DNA of 5,174 nt from an uncultured Eubacteriales bacterium (GTDB lineage Bacteria > Bacillota > Clostridia > Oscillospirales > CAG-272): assembly GCA_934446485.1 (NCBI GenBank), contig CAKSEM010000111.1, positions 1 through 5,174 of the forward strand, written 5' to 3'. Below are positions 1-5,174 of this stretch, piece after piece. Both the position numbers and the translations under genes were made by a program. The notes beneath the pieces are model-generated. The model had not been told where the DNA came from. It made no database searches and saw only the letters and a program-made list of their open reading frames with translations. The first letter of the stretch is position 1; every line of letters starts with the position of its first letter.

Positions 1-15
1 GAGTTGTAATCCTAA

Positions 16-34
16 AAAGCAGAAGTGCTGCTTT
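16..34. other. Small hairpin at the left edge, possibly a leader stem or weak terminator
   Basis: A perfect 7-bp inverted repeat, AAAGCAG (16-22) and CTGCTTT (28-34), encloses a 5-base loop. The left arm is preceded by two more A residues, so on the minus strand the hairpin is followed by a run of five T; on the + strand it is followed by TTTCT. It could be a weak bidirectional terminator for a gene left of the window. It could also be a stem at the start of a leftward transcript, because a minus-strand promoter candidate lies just to its right. The stem is short and the role is uncertain. Confidence 0.35.
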
Positions 35-44
35 CTACGTAAAT

Positions 45-72
45 AGTATACCACATAATCGTAAAAATGCAA
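45..72 (-). promoter_or_regulatory. Candidate leftward (divergent) extended -10 promoter
   Basis: Read on the minus strand there is TTGCAT (72-67), a 16-base spacer and TATACT (50-45). TGG directly before the -10 makes an extended -10 element. The predicted start, near position 38, is followed on the same strand by the hairpin at 34-16 and then AGGA (13-10), which could be a ribosome binding site for a start codon just beyond the left edge. This suggests a divergent gene whose coding sequence is outside the window. The -35 box is poor, matching 3 of 6 consensus bases. Confidence 0.4.
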
Positions 73-163
73 TATCTATGATGAAAACTTTCGGGTGAAT
101 TTTGTGTTTTCCTTCAGCAACGGATGATTGGGTGCCGAATATGCAGTTTTGCAAAGGAATTAC

Positions 164-192
164 TTGATTTCGAGCTGTAAAGTTGGTATAAT
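164..192 (+). promoter_or_regulatory. Sigma-A-type promoter of lepA-hemW
   Basis: TTGATT (164-169), a 17-base spacer and a perfect TATAAT (187-192) are present. TG at 184-185, one base before the -10, makes it an extended -10 promoter. Transcription should start near 198-200, giving a leader of about 55 bases. The leader contains a short inverted repeat, CTGCC (208-212) and GGCAG (227-231), and then the lepA ribosome binding site GGAGAA (239-244). Spacing and sequence are close to ideal for the vegetative sigma factor, so lepA is probably expressed constitutively. The rest of the 253-base intergenic region, about 73-163, shows no gene or clear structure. Confidence 0.8.
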
Positions 193-253
193 ATTATATG
201 ATTTACGCTGCCTGATGTAATATTGCGGCAGACCGATTGGAGAATATCTGTAA

Positions 254-2074
254 ATGAGTGATAGCATCGATAAGCAGGGGCATATCCGAAATTTTTCGAT
301 CATAGCGCATATCGACCACGGCAAATCGACTCTTGCCGACCGAATACTTGAGTACTCGGACTGTGTCGCGAAGCGTGATATGGAGGATCAGCTCCTTGAT
401 AATATGGATCTTGAACGCGAGCGCGGCATAACAATCAAGGCGCGTGCCGTGCGGATCGACTACCGCGCACCGGACGGAGAGGTGTACTATCTGAACCTAA
501 TTGATACCCCCGGACACGTGGACTTCAATTATGAGGTTTCGCGCTCGCTCAATGCGTGTGAGGGGGCGCTGCTCGTTGTAGATGCAACGCAGGGCATTGA
601 GGCACAGACACTTGCCAATGCATATCTTGCAGTTGATGCGGATCTTGAGATAGTGCCGGTTATAAATAAGATAGACCTTCCGTCGGCTGACGTTGAGCGT
701 GTGAGGGGCGAGATAGAAGATGTTATAGGAATTCCCGCCGACGGATGTCCGGCGGTCTCGGCTAAGACCGGTCTGAATATTGCTGATGTCATGGATGCAA
801 TAATCCGCGATGTTCCGCCGCCGTCCGGCGACCCGACAGCACCGCTGAAGTGTCTTATATTCGATTCTGTATACAACAGCTATCTGGGGGTCGTTGTATA
901 TATCCGTGTGTTTGACGGGGTTCTGCGTGCAGGTGACACGGTACGTCTTATGAGTACGGGACTCGATTTTGAGACGGTGGAGGTCGGCGTTCTCGACCCG
1001 TTCGGACTGCATCCTACGGGGGAGCTTGTTGCGGGTGAGGTCGGATATTTTACGGCATCCATAAAGAGCGTCGGCGATACCAGGGTCGGTGATACCGTTA
1101 CTCTTGCCGAAAATCCGGCATCGGAGGCCCTTCCGGGATTCAAGAAGGTTCAGTCCATGGTCTTTGCCGGGATCTATCCGGCGGACGGATCAAAGTACAA
1201 CGAGACGAAGGATGCGCTTGAAAAGCTGCGCCTTAATGATGCTGCTTTCACATTTGAACCCGAGACGAGTATTGCACTCGGATTCGGCTTCCGCTGCGGC
1301 TTCCTCGGACTTCTCCATATGGAGATAATCGAGGAGCGGCTTGAGAGGGAATTTAACCTGGATCTCATTACTACGGCTCCGAGCGTTGTGTATAAGATAA
1401 TCAAAAAGAACGGCGAGACTGTGTTTATCGACAATCCGACGAACTATCCGTCACCGGATGAGATAGAGGTTGCGATGGAGCCGTTCGTTTCGGCATCGCT
1501 TATTACGCCGTCCGAATTTGTCGGAGGGCTTATGGATCTGTGCCAGGATCGCCGCGGAGAGTTTATCGACATGAAATATATCGATACAGAACGTGTGGAG
1601 CTCCATTATAAGCTGCCGCTCAACGAGATAATATACGACTTTTTTGATGCCCTGAAAAGCCGCAGCAAGGGGTATGCGTCTCTTGACTATGAGCTTTCGG
1701 GCTATGAACCGAGTAACCTTGTTAAGATGGATTTTCTTTTGAACGGCGAGGTCGTTGACGCACTAACATTTATCGTTCACGCGGAAAAGGCTTATCAGAG
1801 GGCGCGCCGCATTGCCGAAAAGCTAAAGGAAAATATCCCGCGTCAGCTCTTTGAGATTCCGATCCAAGCGGCGATCGGTTCAAAGGTGATCGCCAGAGAG
1901 ACGGTCAAGGCACTTCGTAAGGATGTCCTTGCAAAGTGCTACGGCGGCGACATTACCCGAAAGAAGAAGCTGCTCGAGAAGCAGAAGGAGGGTAAGAAGA
2001 AGATGCGTCAGCTCGGAAGTGTGCAGATATCCCCCGAGGCGTTTATGGCAGTTCTCAAACTTGGCGACGATTGA
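254..2074 (+). CDS. lepA: Elongation factor 4 (LepA), ribosome-associated translational GTPase
   Basis: A cytoplasmic GTPase of the EF-G/EF-Tu class that binds the ribosome; the family has been linked to back-translocation and to 30S subunit biogenesis, and its exact role is debated. All G motifs are visible: P-loop AHIDHGKS (18-25), switch I RGIT (57-60), DTPGH (84-88, H88 being the usual catalytic histidine), NKID (138-141) and SAK (169-171). The family signature GFRCGFLGLLHME lies at 345-357. The LepA-specific C-terminal domain includes KCYGGD (561-566), a lysine-rich stretch and the tail ending in AFMAVLK. At 606 residues it is full length for the family. The ATG at 254 is preceded by GGAGAA (239-244) with a 9-base gap. 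It is followed closely by hemW and probably cotranscribed with it. No key residue appears missing. Confidence 0.98.
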   Translation: MSDSIDKQGHIRNFSIIAHIDHGKSTLADRILEYSDCVAKRDMEDQLLDNMDLERERGITIKARAVRIDYRAPDGEVYYLNLIDTPGHVDFNYEVSRSLNACEGALLVVDATQGIEAQTLANAYLAVDADLEIVPVINKIDLPSADVERVRGEIEDVIGIPADGCPAVSAKTGLNIADVMDAIIRDVPPPSGDPTAPLKCLIFDSVYNSYLGVVVYIRVFDGVLRAGDTVRLMSTGLDFETVEVGVLDPFGLHPTGELVAGEVGYFTASIKSVGDTRVGDTVTLAENPASEALPGFKKVQSMVFAGIYPADGSKYNETKDALEKLRLNDAAFTFEPETSIALGFGFRCGFLGLLHMEIIEERLEREFNLDLITTAPSVVYKIIKKNGETVFIDNPTNYPSPDEIEVAMEPFVSASLITPSEFVGGLMDLCQDRRGEFIDMKYIDTERVELHYKLPLNEIIYDFFDALKSRSKGYASLDYELSGYEPSNLVKMDFLLNGEVVDALTFIVHAEKAYQRARRIAEKLKENIPRQLFEIPIQAAIGSKVIARETVKALRKDVLAKCYGGDITRKKKLLEKQKEGKKKMRQLGSVQISPEAFMAVLKLGDD

Positions 2075-2100
2075 CGGTCACCGCAAATTTAGTAACATCG

Positions 2101-2105
2101 AAAGG
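2101..2105 (+). promoter_or_regulatory. Ribosome binding site that decides the hemW start
   Basis: AAAGG lies 7 bases before the ATG at 2113. The upstream in-frame TTG at 2071, which overlaps the lepA stop codon, has no comparable site before it. The ATG at 2113 is therefore preferred. Confidence 0.65.
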
Positions 2106-2112
2106 CAGAATA

Positions 2113-3318
2113 ATGCGACTTGATTTCTTGGAAAAGAGGCGGCTCGGACTATACGTACACGTCCCGTTTTGCAGATCAAAGTGCGCCTATTGCGATTTTA
2201 ACTCTTTTGTGCCGGGGAGCGGTGAGCTCATGTCACGATACGTTTCGGCGCTTATCGAACATATGAAGGTCTACCGCGACGGCACACGCGACTACTCGCC
2301 TGACACGGTATTTATCGGCGGCGGTACGCCGACAGCGCTTCCGCAGGAAGAGCTTGTGCGACTCATACGCGGAATAAGGCGCCGATTCGATATAACGAAG
2401 AAAGCTGAGTTTACGGTTGAAGCAAACCCCGCAACCGTTACTCCGAAACTGCTGCGGTCACTGCGCAGACTCGGTGTTAACCGCCTTAGTTTCGGACTCC
2501 AATCGGCAGACAACCGTGAGCTGCGTGCACTTTCGCGTATACATACACGCCAGCAGTTTCTCGAATCTTACCGCATGGCACGCGAGGCGAAATTCGATAA
2601 TATCAATATAGATCTGATGTACGGCATACCGTATCAAACTTACGATTCGCTCATGAAAACGCTTGCTTTCGTGACGCGGCTCGGTCCGGAGCACATATCG
2701 CTTTACAATCTGAAGATCGAGCCGGGTACGCCGTTCTTTGAGAATCAGAGGGAAGTGCGGGCGGTTTCGGCCGATGAGGATACAGAATACGCCATGTACA
2801 CATCGGCAATCGAATTTCTTGCCTCGCGCGGATATATTCAATATGAGATATCCAACTTTGCAAGACCGGGATTCAGGTGCATGCACAATCTGAAATACTG
2901 GAACTGCGAAGAATATCTCGGATTCGGTGTTTCGGCACATTCGTACTTTAACGGGAACCGATTTGCTTTTATTCCGGATATAATGCAGTACATGGAGTCG
3001 ATTGAAAATATTGACTCAAATATTCCGATAACGACGGAGAATGAACACCTGGAAACGCGTGAACGTATGGGGGAGTACATTATGCTTCGTCTGCGCCTTG
3101 CCGATGGGATCGACCCGCGCGAATTTGCCGTAAGATTCGGAGTGTCATTTGAAAACATTTACGGGGGCAGGCTCACCAAATATATGAAGTCGGGATTCGT
3201 TAAACGTACCGATTCCGGCGCTTATGCTTTGACGCCTGCGGGAATGCTTGTGTCAAATTATATCCTTTCGGATATACTTGAATTTGAGGATCTCGGCTCG
3301 TATATGGGGAATTTCTGA
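2113..3318 (+). CDS. hemW: Radical SAM heme chaperone HemW (HemN-like)
   Basis: A radical-SAM protein of the HemN family. HemW proteins bind heme and are thought to deliver it to membrane cytochromes; they are often misnamed oxygen-independent coproporphyrinogen III oxidase. With the ATG at 2113 it has 401 residues, close to the family size. The [4Fe-4S] motif is C20-x3-C24-A-Y-C27, followed by D28-F29. The fourth cysteine of true HemN (CxxxCxxCxC) is absent, as is typical of HemW. The SAM-binding GGGTPT is at 69-74. The HemW heme-binding signature HNxxYW is present as HNLKYW (258-263). The C-terminal HemN domain follows, with RERMGEYIMLRLRLADGID near its start. The frame stays open upstream to a TTG at 2071 that overlaps the lepA stop by 4 bases, so a 415-residue form is possible but less likely. 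It is probably cotranscribed with lepA and ends before the terminator at 3351. Confidence 0.94.
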   Translation: MRLDFLEKRRLGLYVHVPFCRSKCAYCDFNSFVPGSGELMSRYVSALIEHMKVYRDGTRDYSPDTVFIGGGTPTALPQEELVRLIRGIRRRFDITKKAEFTVEANPATVTPKLLRSLRRLGVNRLSFGLQSADNRELRALSRIHTRQQFLESYRMAREAKFDNINIDLMYGIPYQTYDSLMKTLAFVTRLGPEHISLYNLKIEPGTPFFENQREVRAVSADEDTEYAMYTSAIEFLASRGYIQYEISNFARPGFRCMHNLKYWNCEEYLGFGVSAHSYFNGNRFAFIPDIMQYMESIENIDSNIPITTENEHLETRERMGEYIMLRLRLADGIDPREFAVRFGVSFENIYGGRLTKYMKSGFVKRTDSGAYALTPAGMLVSNYILSDILEFEDLGSYMGNF

Positions 3319-3327
3319 CATTTGTCT

Positions 3328-3357
3328 GAATACGGTGCGCAAAGCACGGTAATAATG
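3328..3357 (+). promoter_or_regulatory. Candidate sigma-F (forespore) promoter of spoIIR
   Basis: GAATA (3328-3332), a 15-base spacer and GGTAATAATG (3348-3357) are present. The second box fits the published Bacillus subtilis sigma-F -10 pattern (roughly GGnnAnAnTR) at every constrained base. The first box fits the GYATA-type -35 at 4 of 5 bases. In B. subtilis spoIIR is transcribed by sigma-F in the forespore, so this is where such a promoter is expected. The transcript would start about 3363-3365, within the left arm of the hemW terminator. No well-spaced sigma-A promoter is seen here. The assignment rests on consensus matching alone. Confidence 0.55.
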
Positions 3358-3390
3358 GATATCACGATATGTGATATCCGTTATTTTTTT
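3351..3390 (+). terminator. Intrinsic terminator of the lepA-hemW unit
   Basis: The left arm AATAATGGATATCAC (3351-3365) and right arm GTGATATCCGTTATT (3371-3385) form a 15-bp stem with a single T·G wobble and a 5-base loop (GATAT). The stem runs into seven T residues (3384-3390). It begins 33 bases after the hemW stop and ends only 21 bases before the spoIIR start codon. This is a strong, classical rho-independent terminator. Its left arm overlaps the proposed spoIIR promoter. Confidence 0.9.
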
Positions 3391-3401
3391 CGGAGGATTG
3401 T

Positions 3402-3407
3402 GAGGTG
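3402..3407 (+). promoter_or_regulatory. Ribosome binding site of spoIIR
   Basis: GAGGTG (3402-3407) matches the anti-Shine-Dalgarno partner, with the GAGG core ending 6 bases before the ATG at 3412. A second, stronger-looking GGAGG at 3392-3396 is 15 bases from that ATG and only 3 bases from an in-frame GTG at 3400. Neither spacing is good, so the ATG at 3412 is preferred. Confidence 0.6.
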
Positions 3408-3411
3408 TACT

Positions 3412-4023
3412 ATGAAACTGAAACTGCTCGTCTGCTCGGCTGCATCCGTTCTTATTGTGTCACTTCTCTTCGGCATACTGCCGATTCGCGGAGAGGAGTC
3501 GGTTTACGAAAATACCGTAAGGCTTCACGTAAAGGCGGCATCCGACAGTGAAGAGGATCAAAGACTGAAGCTTCTGGTACGTGATGAGGTTCTGAGTATC
3601 CTCAACTCCAGCCTTGCGGGAGTGACCGACAGAGATGAGGCATGCCGCATCATTTCCGCGTCGGCGGAGGAAATCCGTCTTGCATCAGAGTGTGTCCTGA
3701 GCAAAGCGGGGTGTGACGATTCGGTTAAGGTTACTCTGACCGATGAAGACTATCCCGAGCGCGTGTACGATGATTTCTCTCTTCCTGCCGGGCAGTACCG
3801 TTCTTTGAGAGTCACATTAGGAGAAGGCGACGGACACAATTGGTGGTGCATACTGTTTCCGTCAGTCTGCGCTGCAGATGCGGTGAGTGCAGAGGAAGAT
3901 TATATCGACGCCGGGTTCACGGCTGAGCAGTATCGCATGATCGAGCGCGGCAGCGGCAGACGCTATAAGGTCAGATTCAGGATCCTTGAGGTTCTGTCCG
4001 AGCTTTTCGGAAACCGAAGCTGA
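3412..4023 (+). CDS. spoIIR: Stage II sporulation protein R (SpoIIR), forespore signal for sigma-E activation
   Basis: SpoIIR is made in the forespore under sigma-F and exported to the intermembrane space. There it makes the mother-cell protease SpoIIGA cut pro-sigma-E, which couples the two compartments. This protein has 203 residues, similar to B. subtilis SpoIIR. The N terminus has lysines at 2 and 4 and a hydrophobic segment at about 5-24, fitting a signal peptide or membrane anchor. Family signatures are the RLHVKAASDSEEDQ block starting at R37, LPAGQYRSLRV (124-134) and NWWCILFPSVC (143-153), with paired cysteines C146 and C153; YKVRF lies near the C terminus. The ATG at 3412 was chosen because the hydrophobic segment begins right after it; the 30 upstream in-frame codons run through the terminator and cannot be a sensible N terminus. 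It is bounded by a terminator upstream and a new promoter downstream, so it is probably monocistronic. Confidence 0.93.
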   Translation: MKLKLLVCSAASVLIVSLLFGILPIRGEESVYENTVRLHVKAASDSEEDQRLKLLVRDEVLSILNSSLAGVTDRDEACRIISASAEEIRLASECVLSKAGCDDSVKVTLTDEDYPERVYDDFSLPAGQYRSLRVTLGEGDGHNWWCILFPSVCAADAVSAEEDYIDAGFTAEQYRMIERGSGRRYKVRFRILEVLSELFGNRS

Positions 4024-4046
4024 CGCGGAAAATATCAGACGAAAAC

Positions 4047-4075
4047 TTGACAACAACATAGCGCGGATATATAAT
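4047..4075 (+). promoter_or_regulatory. Consensus sigma-A-type promoter of htpG
   Basis: TTGACA (4047-4052) and TATAAT (4070-4075) are both perfect consensus boxes, separated by exactly 17 bases. Transcription should start near 4081-4083, giving a leader of about 75 bases before htpG. The promoter begins 24 bases after the spoIIR stop. No CIRCE element (the HrcA operator, TTAGCACTC-N9-GAGTGCTAA) is seen around it. Direct control by HrcA is therefore unlikely. Confidence 0.88.
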
Positions 4076-4095
4076 TATATGTTAGAGAATAAGCG

Positions 4096-4136
4096 CTGCG
4101 GACACCCGGCAGAACCGGTCCGCCGCAGGACTTTTT
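4096..4136 (+). terminator. Hairpin plus U-tract in the htpG leader (terminator or attenuator-like)
   Basis: CTGCGG (4096-4101) pairs with CCGCAG (4123-4128). Inside, CCGG (4106-4109) pairs with CCGG (4115-4118) around a 5-base loop, with a 4-by-4 internal loop between the two stems. An alternative 6-bp pairing is GCGGAC (4098-4103) with GTCCGC (4118-4123). After the outer stem come GAC and five T (4132-4136). The shape resembles an intrinsic terminator and could end spoIIR transcripts. It also lies downstream of the htpG promoter, so it would be part of the htpG mRNA. The T-tract is short and set 3 bases from the stem, so termination may be weak. Confidence 0.5.
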
Positions 4137-4140
4137 GAAG

Positions 4141-4146
4141 AAAGGA
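4141..4146 (+). promoter_or_regulatory. Ribosome binding site of htpG
   Basis: AAAGGA lies 10 bases before the ATG at 4157, slightly longer than the ideal gap. It sits 4 bases after the five-T run that ends the leader hairpin. That run could pair weakly with AAGGA. Confidence 0.6.
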
Positions 4147-4156
4147 TTTATACATC

Positions 4157-5174
4157 ATGAGTGAAAATATTGAACACGGCGGCATCAGCATTGAGCTTGA
4201 ACACATATTTCCGATCATAAAGAAGTGGCTTTACTCCGAAAAGGAGATATTCCTTCGCGAGATCGTGTCGAATGCGAGCGATGCAGTGACGAAGCTTTCG
4301 CGTCTCGTCTCGCTCGGAGAGGCTAAAGAGATAGGCGAGGTGGACGGGAAAATTACCGTTTCTCTCAATCCCGATGCGCGTACGATCACAGTGACGGATA
4401 ACGGTATCGGAATGACCGAGGAGGAGCTGCGCAACTACATATGTAAGATCGCGCTCTCCGGCGCCCTCGACTTTATACAGAAGTACGAGGGGGACGAGGA
4501 TCCGTCGCAAAGCGGAATCATCGGTCATTTCGGCCTCGGTTTCTATTCGTCGTTTATGGTTAGTGATACCGTAGATATCATAACCCGTTCGTACACCGGT
4601 GCTCCGGCGGTCAAATGGACGTGCGGCGACGACGGACAGTTTGACATCATACCGGACTTCGACGGTGGCGACGATTACATCGGTGAGTACGGAACGGCTG
4701 TAGTAATGCACATAAACGAGGAGGGTGAAGAGTTTCTTTCGCCGTACCGCCTGCGCGATGTTTTGACAAAATACTGCGCATTCATGCCGGTTGATATTTA
4801 CTTTGAAGACCTTGCGCATAAGGAAGAAGAAAAAACTGACGGAGAGAATGACGAGCCGGCTGCTCCTACACCCGTGAATGACAGCCATCCGCTTTGGTTG
4901 AAGAATCCGTCCGACTGTACCGACGACGAGTACCGCGATTTCTACAGAAAGGTATTCCATGATTATAAGGAGCCGCTGTTCCATATACACCTGAAGGCTG
5001 ACTATCCTCTCAATTTCAAGGGAATTCTCTATTTTCCGAAGATCACGAGCGAGTATGAGAGTCTTGAAGGTCAGGTGAAGCTGTACTATAACCAGGTGTT
5101 CGTTGCTGACAATATAAAAGAAGTTATTCCTGAGTATCTGCTGATGCTAAAGGGCGTTCTCGACTGCCCGGAGC
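4157..5174 (+). CDS. htpG: Molecular chaperone HtpG (bacterial Hsp90), 3' end outside the window
   Basis: A cytoplasmic ATP-dependent homodimeric chaperone that remodels client proteins, often together with DnaK. The window holds 339 complete codons of an expected 620 or so: the whole N-terminal ATPase domain and the start of the middle domain. The GHKL ATP-binding motifs are clear: EIFLREIVSNASDA (30-43) with E35 as the likely catalytic glutamate and N39 as the magnesium ligand, DNGIGM (81-86), and the glycine-rich GHFGLGF (123-129). An acidic linker lies at about 217-244. The middle domain then opens with PLWLKNPSDCTDDEYRDFY, as usual in the family. The ATP-lid start reads IALSGALDF where the E. 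coli-type protein has IAKSGT, and GHFGLGF replaces the common GQFGVGF. The ATG at 4157 follows AAAGGA (4141-4146). No break in the frame is seen; the truncation is only the window edge. Confidence 0.96.
   Translation, partial: MSENIEHGGISIELEHIFPIIKKWLYSEKEIFLREIVSNASDAVTKLSRLVSLGEAKEIGEVDGKITVSLNPDARTITVTDNGIGMTEEELRNYICKIALSGALDFIQKYEGDEDPSQSGIIGHFGLGFYSSFMVSDTVDIITRSYTGAPAVKWTCGDDGQFDIIPDFDGGDDYIGEYGTAVVMHINEEGEEFLSPYRLRDVLTKYCAFMPVDIYFEDLAHKEEEKTDGENDEPAAPTPVNDSHPLWLKNPSDCTDDEYRDFYRKVFHDYKEPLFHIHLKADYPLNFKGILYFPKITSEYESLEGQVKLYYNQVFVADNIKEVIPEYLLMLKGVLDCPE

Noticed and set aside
73..163. Short reading frames in the intergenic region before lepA, such as ATG at 79 and ATG at 140
   Set aside because: They are under 10 codons with no ribosome binding site or recognisable leader-peptide pattern.
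497..1012. Minus-strand frames of 171 and 115 codons inside lepA
   Set aside because: Both overlap the well-conserved GTPase domain coding of lepA and resemble no protein. They are antisense shadows.
2071..2112. TTG start of hemW overlapping the lepA stop by 4 bases
   Set aside because: Such overlaps can signal translational coupling, but there is no Shine-Dalgarno before this TTG, and AAAGG is well placed before the ATG at 2113. The extra 14 residues do not resemble the family N terminus.
3322..3411. Longer SpoIIR from the TTG at 3322, adding 30 residues
   Set aside because: The extension would translate through the terminator hairpin and T-tract, lies partly before the proposed transcript start, and would place charged residues before the hydrophobic export segment. 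The ATG at 3412 has a well-placed GAGG.
4001..4021. Hairpin at the end of spoIIR (AGCTT 4001-4005 and CGG 4008-4010 with CCGAAGCT 4014-4021)
   Set aside because: It has a two-base bulge, no T-tract follows it, and it lies in coding sequence, so it is not supported as an intrinsic terminator.
4024..4156. CIRCE (HrcA operator) near the htpG promoter
   Set aside because: TTAGAGAAT at 4082-4090 superficially resembles the left half (TTAGCACTC), but no matching inverted GAGTGCTAA half-site is present.
4148..4990. A 280-codon open frame on the minus strand, antisense to htpG
   Set aside because: It lies almost wholly inside htpG, whose + strand translation is unmistakably Hsp90. The antisense translation shows no recognisable family or domain, and no ribosome binding site was identified for it. 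It is a by-product of the codon use of htpG.

Overview
The window reads as a piece of chromosome from an endospore-forming member of the Clostridia, probably a gut-type Oscillospiraceae-like lineage. The main evidence is a recognisable spoIIR, a gene confined to endospore formers. Supporting signs are Firmicute-style Shine-Dalgarno sites, near-consensus housekeeping promoters, roughly balanced GC and heavy use of ATA for isoleucine. All genes seen are on the + strand. No tRNA, rRNA, CRISPR array, insertion sequence or phage gene was seen.

Layout. Positions 1-253 are non-coding. The right half carries a strong extended -10 promoter for lepA. The left edge carries a possible promoter and ribosome binding site reading leftward out of the window. 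lepA (254-2074, elongation factor 4) is followed after 38 bases by hemW (2113-3318, radical-SAM heme chaperone), probably as one transcript. A strong intrinsic terminator (3351-3390) ends that unit. spoIIR (3412-4023, secreted signal protein that triggers pro-sigma-E processing) follows. A sigma-F-type promoter lies on top of the left arm of the terminator. After spoIIR comes a consensus TTGACA-17-TATAAT promoter, a leader of about 75 bases with a hairpin and U-tract, and htpG (4157 to the window end, bacterial Hsp90, 3' end missing).

How the parts fit. lepA and hemW are a common Firmicute pair, but the heat-shock genes that often follow (hrcA-grpE-dnaK) are not here; spoIIR and htpG occupy the place instead. 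The four genes look like three independent transcription units: housekeeping lepA-hemW, forespore-specific spoIIR, and vegetative or stress htpG. The most interesting structure is regulatory. The spoIIR promoter sits inside the terminator of the previous operon, so a transcript starting there would lack the left arm of the hairpin and escape termination. No wholly new protein system is visible; the four genes all belong to well-known families.
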